Shown here in pieces: positions 9,265 to 18,530 of a stretch of DNA of 32,453 nt; position 1 is the stretch's first letter; each line of letters opens with the position of its first letter. A program made the translations under genes and the position numbers. The DNA comes from Gammaproteobacteria bacterium (GTDB lineage Bacteria > Pseudomonadota > Gammaproteobacteria > Chromatiales > Chromatiaceae), in contig WFXD01000124.1 in assembly GCA_015490795.1 (NCBI GenBank), positions 1 to 32,453 of the forward strand. Reading direction: 5' to 3'. The notes under the pieces are model-generated. The model was not told where the DNA came from. It did not search any database and saw nothing but the letters and a program-made list of their open reading frames with translations.

Positions 9265-10581
9265 TTGAACCCATCCAATACCATTTGTTTCAATGTAAAA
9301 CCGGGCGGCAAACTACAGGGTAGATTGCGCGTCCCGGGTGACAAGTCCATCTCCCACCGCTCCATTATGTTTGGGGCATTGGCAGAGGGCGTCACCCATG
9401 TAACAGGCTTCCTCGAAGGGGATGATGCCCTGGCCACCCTGAATGCCTTCCGCCAGATGGGCGTTGGCATTGAGGGGCCAGAGGGTGGCCGGGTGACCAT
9501 CCACGGCGTAGGGATGCAGGGGCTGAAGGCGCCCAAAGGGCCGCTGGATGTTGGCAACTCCGGCACCTCCATGCGGCTGCTGTGCGGCCTGCTGGCAGGG
9601 CAGGGGTTCGAGGTGACGCTTACCGGCGACAGCTCGCTGTCCGGCCGCCCCATGCGGCGGGTAACAGCACCGCTGGCGGAGATGGGTGCCAATATTGAGA
9701 CAACGGCAGCAGGCACCGCGCCGCTGGTGATCCATCCGGTTGAGCAGCTACAGGGTATCGATTATCAGATGCCGGTGGCCAGCGCACAGGTAAAATCCTC
9801 TCTGCTGTTGGCCGGGCTCTATGCCCAGGGCCAGACCAGCACCACAGAGCCTGCCCCCACCCGTGATCACACAGAGCGCATGATGCGCGGCTTTGGCTAC
9901 GATATCCAGCGAGAGGGTGCAAAGGTGACAATCACGGGTGGAGGGCGCTTTATTGCGTGCGATCTGGATATTCCTGGCGATATCTCGTCAACCGCCTTTT
10001 TTCTGGTGGGGGCGGCTATTGCTGAAGGGTCAGATCTGCTGCTGGAGCATGTCGGCATCAACCCCACACGCATCGGCGTAATCAACATACTGCGTGAAAT
10101 GGGTGCGGATATTGAGGTGCTGAACGAGCGCGATGCGGGTGGTGAACCCGTTGCCGATCTGCATATCCGCTCCAGCAGACTAAAAGGGATTAAAATCCCT
10201 GAAGATCAGGTCCCCCTGGCGATTGACGAGTTCCCCGTGCTCTTTGTTGCGGCGGCATGTGCCGAGGGGGAGACCATCCTGACCGGAGCCGAAGAGCTGC
10301 GGGTAAAGGAGAGCGACCGTATCCAGGTGATGGCCGATGGCCTGGTTGTGCTTGGGATTGATGCGCAGCCCACGCCAGATGGCATGATCATCCAGGGTGG
10401 ACAGCTCAAAGGCGGCACGGTGGACAGCCACGGTGACCACCGCATTGCCATGTCATTTGCCATTGCGGCACTGCGCGCCTCGGGTGAAATCACCATTACA
10501 GACTGCTCCAACGTGAACACCTCATTCCCCGGATTCGTCCCGCTTGCAGCCGGGGCGGGTCTGAATATCACCGCATCATGA
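9265..10581 (+). CDS. aroA: 3-phosphoshikimate 1-carboxyvinyltransferase (EPSP synthase)
   Basis: Transfers the enolpyruvyl group of PEP to shikimate-3-phosphate, the sixth step of the shikimate pathway. The 438-residue protein has [10 protein letters not shown] (24-33), [10 protein letters not shown] (97-106), [42 protein letters not shown] and ELRVKESDR. The overall pattern is closer to the CP4/Bacillus type (class II) than to E. coli AroA, but Gly is kept at residue 100, where CP4 has the Ala linked to glyphosate tolerance. The start is a TTG at 9265 with CAGGA about 11 bases before it; no ATG or GTG lies in frame between the upstream stop and the conserved N-terminus. It follows tyrA by 33 bases and overlaps cmk by four. 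Confidence 0.96.
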   Translation: MNPSNTICFNVKPGGKLQGRLRVPGDKSISHRSIMFGALAEGVTHVTGFLEGDDALATLNAFRQMGVGIEGPEGGRVTIHGVGMQGLKAPKGPLDVGNSGTSMRLLCGLLAGQGFEVTLTGDSSLSGRPMRRVTAPLAEMGANIETTAAGTAPLVIHPVEQLQGIDYQMPVASAQVKSSLLLAGLYAQGQTSTTEPAPTRDHTERMMRGFGYDIQREGAKVTITGGGRFIACDLDIPGDISSTAFFLVGAAIAEGSDLLLEHVGINPTRIGVINILREMGADIEVLNERDAGGEPVADLHIRSSRLKGIKIPEDQVPLAIDEFPVLFVAAACAEGETILTGAEELRVKESDRIQVMADGLVVLGIDAQPTPDGMIIQGGQLKGGTVDSHGDHRIAMSFAIAALRASGEITITDCSNVNTSFPGFVPLAAGAGLNITAS

Positions 10582-11255
10582 CTCCCGTTATCACCATCGA
10601 CGGCCCCAGTGGCTCCGGTAAAGGCACCATCAGCCAGCTTGTAGCAGAGCGTCTGGGGTGGCATCTGCTGGACAGCGGCGCAATCTACCGTGTATTGGGG
10701 CTGGCCGCTGACAGAGCAGGCATCACTGCGCAACAGCCCGCCGAGCTGGCGGCACTGGCTCGAAGCCTGGAGCTGAGCTTTCAAGGGGGGCGCGTGCTGT
10801 TGGGTGATGAAGATGTCAGCCAGCTGATCCGCACGGAAACGGCTGGAAATGCCGCATCAAAGGTGGCAGCTCTGCCACAGGTGCGAACCGCACTGCTGGA
10901 TTGGCAGCGCGCCTATGCCAAAGTGCCCGGCCTGGTTGCCGATGGGCGGGATATGGGCACGGTTGTCTTCCCCGATGCCGCAGTCAAGATTTTTCTTACC
11001 GCAAGCGCGCAAGAGCGCGCATTAAGGCGTTATAAGCAGTTGAAAGGGAAGGGTTTGGATGCTAATCTTGCCCGTCTGGTCGCTGAAATCCAGGAGCGCG
11101 ATGATCGCGACCAGAATCGCAGTGTGGCTCCACTCAAAGCGCCGGCCGCAGCGCTGGAGATAGAGTCAACCTCGCTGTCGATAGAAGAGGTGCTGAAACG
11201 GGTCCTGGAGAGGGTATATAAAACCTACCCGGGGCTTGCGGTTCCAGCAACCTGA
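10578..11255 (+). CDS. cmk: Cytidylate kinase
   Basis: Phosphorylates CMP and dCMP using ATP, recycling pyrimidine nucleotides. The 225-residue protein has the P-loop GPSGSGKGT at 9-17, the CMP-binding LLDSGAIYR, the [12 protein letters not shown] motif and the LID-type region [16 protein letters not shown]. Length and motifs are standard. The ATG at 10578 overlaps the aroA stop in ATGA, so translation is probably coupled. It precedes rpsA, an arrangement conserved across gammaproteobacteria. Confidence 0.97.
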   Translation: MTPVITIDGPSGSGKGTISQLVAERLGWHLLDSGAIYRVLGLAADRAGITAQQPAELAALARSLELSFQGGRVLLGDEDVSQLIRTETAGNAASKVAALPQVRTALLDWQRAYAKVPGLVADGRDMGTVVFPDAAVKIFLTASAQERALRRYKQLKGKGLDANLARLVAEIQERDDRDQNRSVAPLKAPAAALEIESTSLSIEEVLKRVLERVYKTYPGLAVPAT

Positions 11256-11364
11256 AAAGGGGGCTTATGGGGAGGAGTATCCCAAAGCCAATTGTTAAAC
11301 TACAACCGTTTGTCCATGCGCTGTCGGACAGATGCAAATGCGGCACACCAGGAAAATCAAACCC
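11256..11364 (+). promoter_or_regulatory. rpsA leader region, candidate S1 autoregulatory leader
   Basis: The 109 bases between cmk and the S1 start contain the small dyad CTGTCGGACAG (around 11321-11331). The only ribosome-binding candidate is AGGA, 11 bases before the ATG. In E. coli, S1 represses its own mRNA through a folded leader that lacks a good Shine-Dalgarno sequence. The weak site and the dyad fit that pattern, but I have not folded the RNA and see no certain promoter. Confidence 0.35.
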
Positions 11365-13038
11365 ATGACCGAAAGTTTTGCAGAACTATTTGAGCAGAGT
11401 ATTGCCAATACTCAGCTCCGTACAGGTGCCATCGTTATCGGTACCGTCATTGACATCACCTCTGATAATGTCATCGTTAACGCCGGGCTCAAATCCGAAG
11501 GTGTAATCCCCAAATCCCAGTTTCTTGACAGCGATGGCCAGCTTGAGGTGGCGGTCGGCGATCAAGTGGATGTTGCACTGGATGCCGTTGAGGATGGCTT
11601 TGGCGCAACCCGCCTCTCCCGTGAAAAGGCCAAGCGTGAACAGGCCTGGCGATTCCTCGAGAAGGCTTCAGAAGCTGAAGAGACCGTTATTGGCCGCATC
11701 AATGGCAAAGTCAAAGGTGGATTCACGGTCGAACTGGGTGAAGTCCGCGCCTTCCTGCCAGGTTCCCTGGTCGATGTCCGCCCCGTGCGTGATACCGCCT
11801 ACCTCGAAGGCAAGGATCTTGAATTCAAGGTGATCAAGCTGGATCGCCGCCGTAACAATGTCGTCGTATCCCGCCGCGCGGTTGTGGAGTCCGAGTACAG
11901 TGCCGAGCGCGAAGCGCTGCTGGAGAGCCTGCAAGAGGGTATGGAGATCAAAGGCGTCATCAAGAACCTCACTGATTACGGCGCTTTTGTTGATCTGGGT
12001 GGTATTGATGGCCTGCTGCATATCACGGACATGGCCTGGAAGCGCGTCAAGCATCCTTCAGAGGTGGTTGAGATCGGCGATGAAGTTAACGTTAAGGTGC
12101 TGAAGTTTGACCGTGAACGCAGTCGTGTCTCTCTCGGCCTGAAGCAGATGGGTGATGACCCATGGGTAGCATTGGCACGCCGCTACCCAGAGCACACGCG
12201 CCTGTTTGGCAAGGTGACCAACATTGCCGACTACGGCTGCTTTGTTGAGATCGAAGAGGGTGTTGAGGGTCTGGTTCATGTCTCAGAGATGGATTGGACC
12301 AACAAGAATGTCCACCCATCCAAGCTGGTTCAGCTGGGTGATGAGGTCGAAGTCACCGTGCTGGATATCGACGAAGAGCGTCGGCGCGTATCCCTTGGCA
12401 TGAAACAGTGCCAGGCCAACCCATGGGATGAGTTCTCCAACAACTTCAAGAAAGGTGATCACGTCACCGGAAAAATCAAATCCATTACCGATTTTGGTAT
12501 CTTTATTGGGTTGGATGGCAACATTGATGGGCTGGTTCATCTGTCAGACATCTCTTGGGATGAGGCCGGCGAAGGCATTATTCGTAACTACAAGAAAGGG
12601 CAGGAGATTGAAGCCGTTGTCCTCTCTGTGGACCCCGAGCGTGAGCGTATCTCGCTGGGCGTCAAGCACCTTGATAAAGACCCCTTCTCCAGTTATGTTG
12701 GTGCCAATGCCAAAGGCAGCATCGTAAAGGGGGTAGTGAAAGAGGTTGATGCCAAAGGTGCGGTTATTACCCTGGGCGAGGGCATTGAAGGTTATCTGCG
12801 TGCATCCGAGCTGTCCCGTGATCGCGTGGAGGATGCGCGATCAGTATTGAAGGAAGGTGAAGAGATCGAGGCAAAATTCCTTGGTGTTGACCGTAAAAAC
12901 CGCACCATCTCACTTTCTATCAAGGCCAAAGATGCCGATGAAGAGACATCTGCCATCAAAGGCTATGCTTCTGCAGCTAAAGCTGGAAAAGCGACCCTGG
13001 GTGATCTGTTAAAAGAGAAAATGGGTGAAAAGGGCTAG
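11365..13038 (+). CDS. rpsA: 30S ribosomal protein S1
   Basis: S1 binds mRNA and helps the 30S subunit unfold and position it. The protein is nearly collinear with E. coli S1. From the ATG at 11365 ([12 protein letters not shown]) it is exactly 557 residues, the E. coli length; an upstream in-frame ATG at 11332 would add 11 unrelated residues and is rejected. Six S1 repeats follow in order: the first two bind the ribosome ([13 protein letters not shown]-type motifs) and the last four are OB folds such as [41 protein letters not shown] and [20 protein letters not shown]. The basic C-terminal tail is short. It lies between cmk and ihfB as in most gammaproteobacteria. Confidence 0.98.
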   Translation: MTESFAELFEQSIANTQLRTGAIVIGTVIDITSDNVIVNAGLKSEGVIPKSQFLDSDGQLEVAVGDQVDVALDAVEDGFGATRLSREKAKREQAWRFLEKASEAEETVIGRINGKVKGGFTVELGEVRAFLPGSLVDVRPVRDTAYLEGKDLEFKVIKLDRRRNNVVVSRRAVVESEYSAEREALLESLQEGMEIKGVIKNLTDYGAFVDLGGIDGLLHITDMAWKRVKHPSEVVEIGDEVNVKVLKFDRERSRVSLGLKQMGDDPWVALARRYPEHTRLFGKVTNIADYGCFVEIEEGVEGLVHVSEMDWTNKNVHPSKLVQLGDEVEVTVLDIDEERRRVSLGMKQCQANPWDEFSNNFKKGDHVTGKIKSITDFGIFIGLDGNIDGLVHLSDISWDEAGEGIIRNYKKGQEIEAVVLSVDPERERISLGVKHLDKDPFSSYVGANAKGSIVKGVVKEVDAKGAVITLGEGIEGYLRASELSRDRVEDARSVLKEGEEIEAKFLGVDRKNRTISLSIKAKDADEETSAIKGYASAAKAGKATLGDLLKEKMGEKG

Positions 13039-13117
13039 ATAACTACTCCTGATCCCTAAGTGGCATATAGTACATGGGGCAGCTGTGCTGCCCCAATACC
13101 TAGACAGGGAAAACGAA

Positions 13118-13429
13118 GTGACGAAATCAGATTTAATTGAAGCCATCGCCAAGCAGCAGAGTCATCTCCCATCTCGTGATGTTGAGCTTGCTGTTAAATG
13201 TATCCTTGAGCAGATGAGTCAAGCACTAGCCTCTGGGGAGCGCATTGAGATCCGGGGATTTGGTAGCTTTTCGTTACATTATCGTCCGCCACGAACGGGG
13301 AGAAACCCAAAGACAGGGGAGTCCGTTGCGCTCTCTGGGAAATATGTGCCCCACTTCAAGCCTGGCAAAGAGTTACGCGAAAGAGTAAATTCAAATGCCG
13401 GGCGTGAGATCCAAACAGATTCAAAATAA
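13118..13429 (+). CDS. ihfB: Integration host factor subunit beta
   Basis: DNA-bending nucleoid protein that pairs with IHF-alpha. The sequence from [17 protein letters not shown] through [19 protein letters not shown] and [12 protein letters not shown] to [17 protein letters not shown] matches E. coli IhfB closely, including the intercalating proline in the NPKTG arm. The start is taken as the GTG at 13118, because AGGGA lies seven bases before it and MTKS is the family N-terminus. An upstream in-frame GTG at 13085 would add 11 unrelated residues. The protein is 103 residues, slightly longer than the usual 94, with an extra polar C-terminus ending REIQTDSK. It is the last gene of the supraoperon and is followed by a strong terminator. 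Confidence 0.96.
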   Translation: MTKSDLIEAIAKQQSHLPSRDVELAVKCILEQMSQALASGERIEIRGFGSFSLHYRPPRTGRNPKTGESVALSGKYVPHFKPGKELRERVNSNAGREIQTDSK

Positions 13430-13447
13430 AATACAGTAGTCAGGATC

Positions 13448-13483
13448 AAAAAAACCGTCCAGGTCTGCTTGGACGGTTTTTTT
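13448..13483 (+). terminator. Rho-independent terminator of the supraoperon
   Basis: A perfect 7-bp stem CCGTCCA / TGGACGG (13455-13461 and 13470-13476) encloses an 8-base loop and is followed by seven T (13477-13483). Seven A precede it, so the stem extends by A-T pairing and the element may work in both directions. It lies 19 bases after the ihfB stop. Confidence 0.95.
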
Positions 13484-13495
13484 GTTTTACTCTAG

Positions 13496-13536
13496 AAATC
13501 AGTTGAGCCGTTTTCGCTATGGCTCAACTGATTTTT
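13496..13536. terminator. Second long hairpin just before pabB
   Basis: A perfect 14-bp inverted repeat (AAATCAGTTGAGCC at 13496-13509, its complement at 13521-13534) with an 11-base loop, ending in five T (13532-13536). It sits 12 bases after the ihfB terminator and about 35 before the pabB ATG. It could be a second, bidirectional terminator or an attenuator-like leader structure of pabB. Its arms recur after pabB (see the repeat entries). Confidence 0.7.
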
Positions 13537-13540
13537 CTAG
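13521..13540 (-). repeat. 20-bp repeat, left copy flanking pabB
   Basis: Read on the minus strand this is CTAGAAAAATCAGTTGAGCC. It matches 14948-14967 on the plus strand at 18 of 20 positions, so the two copies face each other across pabB like terminal inverted repeats. A third, slightly shorter copy (13492-13509, plus strand) forms the other arm of the hairpin. Confidence 0.6.
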
Positions 13541-13570
13541 GTTTACTCCAGCCAAAGGCAATTCAGTAAA

Positions 13571-14935
13571 ATGAGTAAACCCCTGCGGCAACAGCTCCCA
13601 TATCACCCGGATAGTGCACTGCTGTTTGCAACAATACGGGAGATGCCATGGGCGGTATTCCTGGATAGCAGCCGCCCATTCATCGATCAGGGTCGCTATG
13701 ATATTCTGGCTGCGGCCCCTGTGGCCACACTGGTCACTCAAGGTCAATATACCCGGATTAAAGAGCAACGGGGTAGCCGCATATCAAAAGAGGATCCTTT
13801 AGCCCTTCTGCATTCACTCTTGCAGCCAAAGCGTGCCGGATTTCCAGATCTGCCTTTTTGTGGTGGCGCCATTGGCTATTTTGGCTATGAGCTTGGGCGG
13901 CGTTTTGAGCATCTGCCTGCTATGGCAGCTTACCCCGATCAGTTACCGGATATGGCCATCGGGATCTATGACTGGGCCCTGGTGGTTGATCATCAAAAGC
14001 AACAAAGCTGGCTGATAGGGCAGGGGCAGAGCTGCTCTGCCAAAGAGAGATGGAACGACCTGGTTGCCCGCTTCAGCCAGCCGGCAGACAAGGCTGATCA
14101 AGCTGTTTTTCATGTGCAGGGGGAGATCAGAGGCAACATGAGCAAGCAGCAATATGCCGTGGCTTTTGACAAAATCCAACGCTACATTTATGACGGAGAC
14201 TGCTACCAGGTAAACCTTTCCCAATGTTTTTCAGTACCTGTAAAGGGTGATCCCTGGGTTGCATACCAGGCATTGCGAAAATCCAATCCGGCCCCTTATG
14301 CTGCCTATCTCAATACACCATCTGCCCAAATTCTTAGCTGCTCCCCTGAACTTTTTTTGCAGGTGCATGGCAATGTGGTTAAAACCAAACCCATTAAGGG
14401 GACAGCGCCCCGCGGAGCGGATCAGGAAGAGGATGAGCAGCTGATTCAACAGCTCATCCGCAGCCATAAAAACCGGGCTGAAAACCTGATGATTGTTGAT
14501 TTGCTGCGCAACGACCTGGGCAAGGGGTGTAAATTTGGCACGATCCAGGTGCCGGAGCTGTTTAAGGTCGAATCCTTTGCCACGGTGCACCACTTGGTCA
14601 GCAGCATCACCGGAATGATGGCAGATGACATGGACGCCGTCAGCCTTTTGCGCAGCTGCTTTCCCGGTGGGTCCATTACCGGGGCACCCAAACACAGGGC
14701 CATGGAGATCATCGATGAGCTGGAGCCTCACCGCAGGGGGGTCTACTGCGGGTCAATGGGCTATATAGGCTTTGATGGAAATATGGAGACCAATATTGCT
14801 ATCCGTACCCTGACGGCCTCTGGGGAGAATATCCACTTCTGGGCTGGCGGTGGCATTGTGGCCGACTCAGTGATGGAGGAGGAGTATCAGGAGATACGCT
14901 ATAAAGCAGCAGCCATGTTTGAACTTTTAGGCTGA
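13571..14935 (+). CDS. pabB: Aminodeoxychorismate synthase component I
   Basis: Makes 4-amino-4-deoxychorismate from chorismate and ammonia, the latter supplied by PabA, for p-aminobenzoate and folate. The 454-residue protein is a chorismate-binding enzyme. The catalytic motif PIKGT is at 274-278, with the lysine typical of PabB; anthranilate synthase TrpE has PIAGT. Other family motifs are SCSPELFL, NRAENLMIVDLLRNDLG, PGGSITGAPKHRAMEIIDELE, GVYCGSMGYIGF and AGGGIVADS. The N-terminal domain (1-180) is of normal size. The ATG is preceded by AAAGG about 12 bases upstream, a weak site. It is separated from ihfB by two hairpins and is probably its own unit. No pabA or pabC is adjacent. Confidence 0.94.
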   Translation: MSKPLRQQLPYHPDSALLFATIREMPWAVFLDSSRPFIDQGRYDILAAAPVATLVTQGQYTRIKEQRGSRISKEDPLALLHSLLQPKRAGFPDLPFCGGAIGYFGYELGRRFEHLPAMAAYPDQLPDMAIGIYDWALVVDHQKQQSWLIGQGQSCSAKERWNDLVARFSQPADKADQAVFHVQGEIRGNMSKQQYAVAFDKIQRYIYDGDCYQVNLSQCFSVPVKGDPWVAYQALRKSNPAPYAAYLNTPSAQILSCSPELFLQVHGNVVKTKPIKGTAPRGADQEEDEQLIQQLIRSHKNRAENLMIVDLLRNDLGKGCKFGTIQVPELFKVESFATVHHLVSSITGMMADDMDAVSLLRSCFPGGSITGAPKHRAMEIIDELEPHRRGVYCGSMGYIGFDGNMETNIAIRTLTASGENIHFWAGGGIVADSVMEEEYQEIRYKAAAMFELLG

Positions 14936-14947
14936 AGCCCCTTTGAC

Positions 14948-14967
14948 CTGGAAAAATCAGTTGAACC
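14948..14967 (+). repeat. 20-bp repeat, right copy flanking pabB
   Basis: CTGGAAAAATCAGTTGAACC lies 12 bases after the pabB stop. It differs at two positions from the minus-strand copy at 13521-13540. I see no target-site duplication outside the pair. Confidence 0.55.
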
Positions 14968-15171
14968 TGCTACCCAAAAAGCGGGCACAGGTGCGAATGC
15001 CTGATACACTCAATCTACAGAATTTTCCATATTTTGGTCTCACCGTATGGGTGATACGGCTTCGTTTAAAATATATGAAAAAAGGGTGACCGATAATTCC
15101 ACTCCACGATTACAGCCCTCCTCCTCTCGGGCGGGTTGGAATGGATTTGCCGTGCCACCATCTGCACTGCC

Positions 15172-15201
15172 CTTGAATTTCCTCCGTACCTCCCCCAGCT
15201 T
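15172..15201 (+). promoter_or_regulatory. Sigma-32 heat-shock promoter of clpB
   Basis: CTTGAA at 15172-15177, preceded by CC, and CCCCCAGCTT at 15192-15201 are separated by 14 bases. This closely fits the RpoH (sigma-32) consensus of CCCTTGAA, a 13-15 base spacer and CCCCAT. The clpB ATG is 35 bases downstream, with GGAG at 15223-15226. The rest of the 300-base gap after pabB (14936-15171) holds the 20-bp repeat and a weak 6-bp hairpin at 15043-15059; I see no gene in it. Confidence 0.85.
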
Positions 15202-15235
15202 AGTCTTATAATTCACTTTTTCGGAGCAAACCGCT

Positions 15236-17833
15236 ATGCGAATGGAGCGACTAACCAGTAAATTCCAACAGGCCCTGGCCGATGCCCAGAGCCTTGCAGT
15301 AGGGCGTGACCACCAGTTCATAGAGCCCACCCACCTGATGCTGGCGCTGCTGGACCAGGAGGGCGGAACTGTGCGCCATCTGCTGACCCAGGCCGATGTC
15401 AACATCAACCAGCTGCGCTCCGGGCTGCACCAGGCACTGGATGGCCTCTCCAGCATTGAAAACGCTACGGGGGATCTGCACATCTCCAACGAGCTGAGCC
15501 GCCTGCTGAACCAGAGTGACAAACTGGCCCAGCAGCGCAAGGATCAATACATCTCCAGCGAACTTTTTGTGCTGGCAGCGGTTGCCGGTCAGGGTGAGCT
15601 GAGTGATCTGTTGCGGGCTTCGGGCGCAACCCAGCAGGTCATTGAGAAAAACATTGAACAGCTGCGGGGTGGCCAGAAGGTCGATGACCCCAATGCAGAG
15701 GATCAACGCCAGGCGCTGGAAAAGTACACCATTGACCTGACGGAACGCGCCGAGCAGGGCAAGCTGGATCCGGTGATCGGCCGGGATGACGAGATCCGCC
15801 GCACCATCCAGGTGCTACAGCGCCGCACCAAGAACAACCCGGTGCTGATTGGTGAACCGGGCGTCGGCAAGACGGCCATCGTCGAGGGACTGGCGCAACG
15901 TATCGTCAACGGTGAAGTGCCTGAGGGGCTGAAAGACCGGCGTCTGCTCTCGCTGGATATGGGTGCGCTCATAGCGGGCGCCAAATTCCGGGGCGAGTTT
16001 GAGGAGCGGCTCAAAGCAGTGCTGAGTGATCTCTCCAAACAGGAGGGGCAGGTGATCCTCTTTATTGATGAGCTGCATACCATGGTTGGCGCAGGCAAGG
16101 CCGAAGGTGCCATGGATGCGGGCAACATGCTCAAGCCCGCCCTGGCGCGTGGCGAGCTGCACTGTGTTGGCGCCACCACACTGGATGAGTATCGCCAATA
16201 TGTGGAGAAGGATGCAGCGCTGGAGCGGCGCTTTCAAAAGGTGCTGGTGGGAGAGCCTTCCGTAGAGGACACCATCGCCATCCTGCGTGGCCTCAAGGAG
16301 CGCTACGAACTGCACCACGGGGTGGATATCACCGACCCGGCCATCGTTGCCGCAGCCACTCTGTCACACCGCTACATCACGGATCGGCAGCTGCCGGACA
16401 AGGCGATTGACCTGATCGATGAGGCGGCCTCCCTGATCCGCATGGAGATCGACTCCATGCCAGAGGAGATGGATCGGCTGGAGCGGCGTCTGATACAGCT
16501 CAAGATTGAGCGCGAAGCGCTGAAAAAGGAGAAGGACGAAGCCTCCAAACGGCGACGGAATGACCTTGAAGAGCAGATCGAAAAGCTGGAGCGCGAATTC
16601 TCAGACCTGGATGAGATCTGGAAATCCGAGAAGGCCGCGCTACAGGGTACCGCCCATATCAAAGAGGAGCTGGAGCGCGCCAGAATCGAGCTTGAGACGG
16701 CGCGCCGCGCGAGCGACCTGTCGCGCATGTCCGAGCTGCAATATGGTCGCATCCCGGAGCTGACAAAGCAGCTGGACATGGCAACGCAGGCCGAAATGCA
16801 GGAGATGAAGCTGCTGCGCAACAATGTCACGGAAGAGGAGATTGCCGAAGTGGTCTCCAGATGGACCGGCATCCCGGTCTCCAAGATGCTGGAGGGGGAG
16901 CGCGAAAAGCTGTTGCAGATGGAGACAAACCTGCGCAAAAGAGTGGTCGGACAGGAGGAGGGCATCCGTGCCGTAAGCGATGCCATTCGCCGCTCACGCG
17001 CCGGCCTGTCAGACCCCAACCAGCCCAATGGCTCCTTCCTCTTTCTGGGGCCAACCGGCGTGGGCAAGACCGAACTGTGCAAGGCGCTGGCCGAGTTTCT
17101 GTTTGATACAGAAGATGCCATGGTGCGGATCGACATGTCAGAGTTTATGGAGAAACACTCAGTGGCCCGGCTGATTGGTGCCCCCCCCGGCTATGTCGGG
17201 TATGAAGAGGGCGGGCATCTGACCGAGCTGGTGCGCCGCCGCCCCTACTCAGTCATCCTGCTGGATGAGATCGAGAAGGCGCATCCTGATGTCTTCAACG
17301 TGCTGTTGCAGGTGCTGGATGACGGGCGTCTGACCGATGGCCAGGGGCGGACGGTGGATTTCCGCAATACCGTGATTGTGATGACCTCAAACCTCGGCTC
17401 TGAAGTGATTCAACAGATGATGAACGGTGTCAGCGCAGATGAGACCGAATCCCATTATGCCGAGATCAAAAAGGCCGTAATGGAGGTCGTCACCCAGCAG
17501 TTTCGTCCTGAATTCATCAACCGGCTGGATGAGATCGTGGTCTTTCATCCGCTGGGCAGCGAGCAGATTCGCGCCATCACAGAGATCCAGGTTGGCTACC
17601 TGAAAGAACGACTCGCGGATCAGGATATGGAGCTTCGGCTCTCTGTGGAGGCGATGGATCAACTGGGTGAAGCGGGCTTTGATCCGGTATACGGTGCGCG
17701 GCCACTAAAGCGCGCCATTCGCCAAAGGCTGGAGAACCCACTGGCCCAGGAGATACTCTCAGGCCGGTTTGGGGTGGGTGATGTGATCGAGGTGGATGCC
17801 GGTACGAATGGCCTTACCTTTACCCGGTTGTAA
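15236..17833 (+). CDS. clpB: ATP-dependent chaperone ClpB (disaggregase)
   Basis: Hexameric Hsp100 ATPase that pulls proteins out of aggregates together with DnaK. The 865-residue protein has the N-terminal Clp repeat domain (1-145), the first AAA+ domain with Walker A GEPGVGKT (206-213) and Walker B VILFIDE, the coiled-coil M domain rich in Lys/Glu/Arg (about 400-525), and the second AAA+ domain with GPTGVGKTE (near 605) and [16 protein letters not shown]. The C-terminal D2-small domain has [13 protein letters not shown]. The start [11 protein letters not shown] is the family N-terminus and has GGAG upstream. The sigma-32 promoter predicts heat induction. A perfect 15-bp hairpin follows the gene. 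Confidence 0.98.
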   Translation: MRMERLTSKFQQALADAQSLAVGRDHQFIEPTHLMLALLDQEGGTVRHLLTQADVNINQLRSGLHQALDGLSSIENATGDLHISNELSRLLNQSDKLAQQRKDQYISSELFVLAAVAGQGELSDLLRASGATQQVIEKNIEQLRGGQKVDDPNAEDQRQALEKYTIDLTERAEQGKLDPVIGRDDEIRRTIQVLQRRTKNNPVLIGEPGVGKTAIVEGLAQRIVNGEVPEGLKDRRLLSLDMGALIAGAKFRGEFEERLKAVLSDLSKQEGQVILFIDELHTMVGAGKAEGAMDAGNMLKPALARGELHCVGATTLDEYRQYVEKDAALERRFQKVLVGEPSVEDTIAILRGLKERYELHHGVDITDPAIVAAATLSHRYITDRQLPDKAIDLIDEAASLIRMEIDSMPEEMDRLERRLIQLKIEREALKKEKDEASKRRRNDLEEQIEKLEREFSDLDEIWKSEKAALQGTAHIKEELERARIELETARRASDLSRMSELQYGRIPELTKQLDMATQAEMQEMKLLRNNVTEEEIAEVVSRWTGIPVSKMLEGEREKLLQMETNLRKRVVGQEEGIRAVSDAIRRSRAGLSDPNQPNGSFLFLGPTGVGKTELCKALAEFLFDTEDAMVRIDMSEFMEKHSVARLIGAPPGYVGYEEGGHLTELVRRRPYSVILLDEIEKAHPDVFNVLLQVLDDGRLTDGQGRTVDFRNTVIVMTSNLGSEVIQQMMNGVSADETESHYAEIKKAVMEVVTQQFRPEFINRLDEIVVFHPLGSEQIRAITEIQVGYLKERLADQDMELRLSVEAMDQLGEAGFDPVYGARPLKRAIRQRLENPLAQEILSGRFGVGDVIEVDAGTNGLTFTRL

Positions 17834-17846
17834 ACGGAGTGAAGCG

Positions 17847-17894
17847 AGTGATCCGCCAATATACTTATTGGCGGATCACTGCGTTCTGTTTTTT
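17847..17894 (+). terminator. Hairpin terminator after clpB
   Basis: A perfect 15-bp stem (17847-17861 and 17866-17880) with the 4-base loop TACT follows the clpB stop by 13 bases. Six T occur at 17889-17894, eight bases beyond the stem, so it is not a textbook terminator on the plus strand. The gene on the other strand ends at 17898, so it may block transcription from both sides. Confidence 0.7.
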
Positions 17895-17897
17895 GGA

Positions 17898-18392
17898 TTA
17901 ATAGGTTACAACTACAGGGAAATGCATCTTGGTGCCAGGCCAACCCTGGGTTGACTTGACCGGTGCATCGGTCAGACCCCGGCCCACGATAAAGGCAGAG
18001 GGGATGATCTTGCCAACGGAGCTACAGCGGGCGCTGCCGATAAAGTCACGGCCATTGGCAAGGTCTGAAGCCAATATGAAGCGCAAGCCGTTACCCGGAA
18101 TCTTGACCTTGACTCTACCGAGTGGACGGCCGTTGGCGCCATAAGCCACGCATCGGACAACCGCCGTCGCCCGAAGGGCATTGTTGAACACCAGCACGGT
18201 GTTGACGATATCCAGATCAGGATGCGGCCTCAGCACGGCCTGAAGCTCATCAGCGTTCCGGCTCACCTCTACCTCCGCCACTGCAATCTGCTCAATGGGC
18301 TGAACCTCCACCGCCGCAACCGGTGCCGCAATGGCCATTGCCATCAACACCCCAAAGTAAATCACAAAATTCTTCCGCATAAAGTCGCTCAT
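17898..18392 (-). CDS. Small secreted protein of unknown function
   Basis: A 164-residue protein I do not recognise. It has a clear Sec signal peptide: MRK, a hydrophobic core FVIYFGVLMAMAIA, then APVAA with likely cleavage after Ala27. The mature part of about 137 residues has only two cysteines (Cys81 and Cys123), which could form a disulfide in the periplasm. It contains several beta-strand-like segments such as NTVLVFNNA, TAVVRCVAYG and GRVKVKIPG. No lipobox and no further membrane segment are seen. The ATG at 18392 is supported by GAGGAGAG upstream on the minus strand. It is divergent from the DUF6502-like gene across a 183-base region with two matching palindromes, so the two may be co-regulated. 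It ends convergently with clpB. Confidence 0.75.
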   Translation of the reverse strand: MSDFMRKNFVIYFGVLMAMAIAAPVAAVEVQPIEQIAVAEVEVSRNADELQAVLRPHPDLDIVNTVLVFNNALRATAVVRCVAYGANGRPLGRVKVKIPGNGLRFILASDLANGRDFIGSARCSSVGKIIPSAFIVGRGLTDAPVKSTQGWPGTKMHFPVVVTY

Positions 18393-18445
18393 ATCACTCT
18401 CCTCGATTTATTGAATGGATCAAGCCTGTATAAAGGCCGTAAAAA

Positions 18446-18497
18446 CGCGGGAAATATTCCCTCGTTTTGTGGATAATATGCGGGAAATAATCCCGCG
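18446..18497. promoter_or_regulatory. Pair of matching palindromes between divergent genes (operator candidates)
   Basis: Two near-identical dyads share GCGGGAAATA: GCGGGAAATATTCCC (18447-18461) and GCGGGAAATAATCCCGC (18480-18496). Their centres lie 33 bases apart, about three helical turns. They sit between the divergent secreted-protein gene (start 18392) and the DUF6502-like gene (start near 18576). This is the arrangement expected of a two-site operator for a dimeric regulator. No repressor is known for it. Confidence 0.55.
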
Positions 18498-18530
18498 TCA
18501 ATGGTATATTCTTTAAAAAATGGGTTTTGG

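Noticed and set aside
9265-10581. Natural glyphosate-tolerant EPSP synthase
   Set aside because: Although the sequence is of the class II type, Gly100 is kept at the key position, so tolerance cannot be claimed.
13571-14935. TrpE (anthranilate synthase) instead of PabB
   Set aside because: The active-site motif is PIKGT (Lys) and not PIAGT, and no trpG, trpD or trpC is adjacent.
15043-15059. Terminator after pabB
   Set aside because: The hairpin stem is only 6 bp, CCGTAT / ATACGG, and the following bases CTTCGTTT are not a real T-run.
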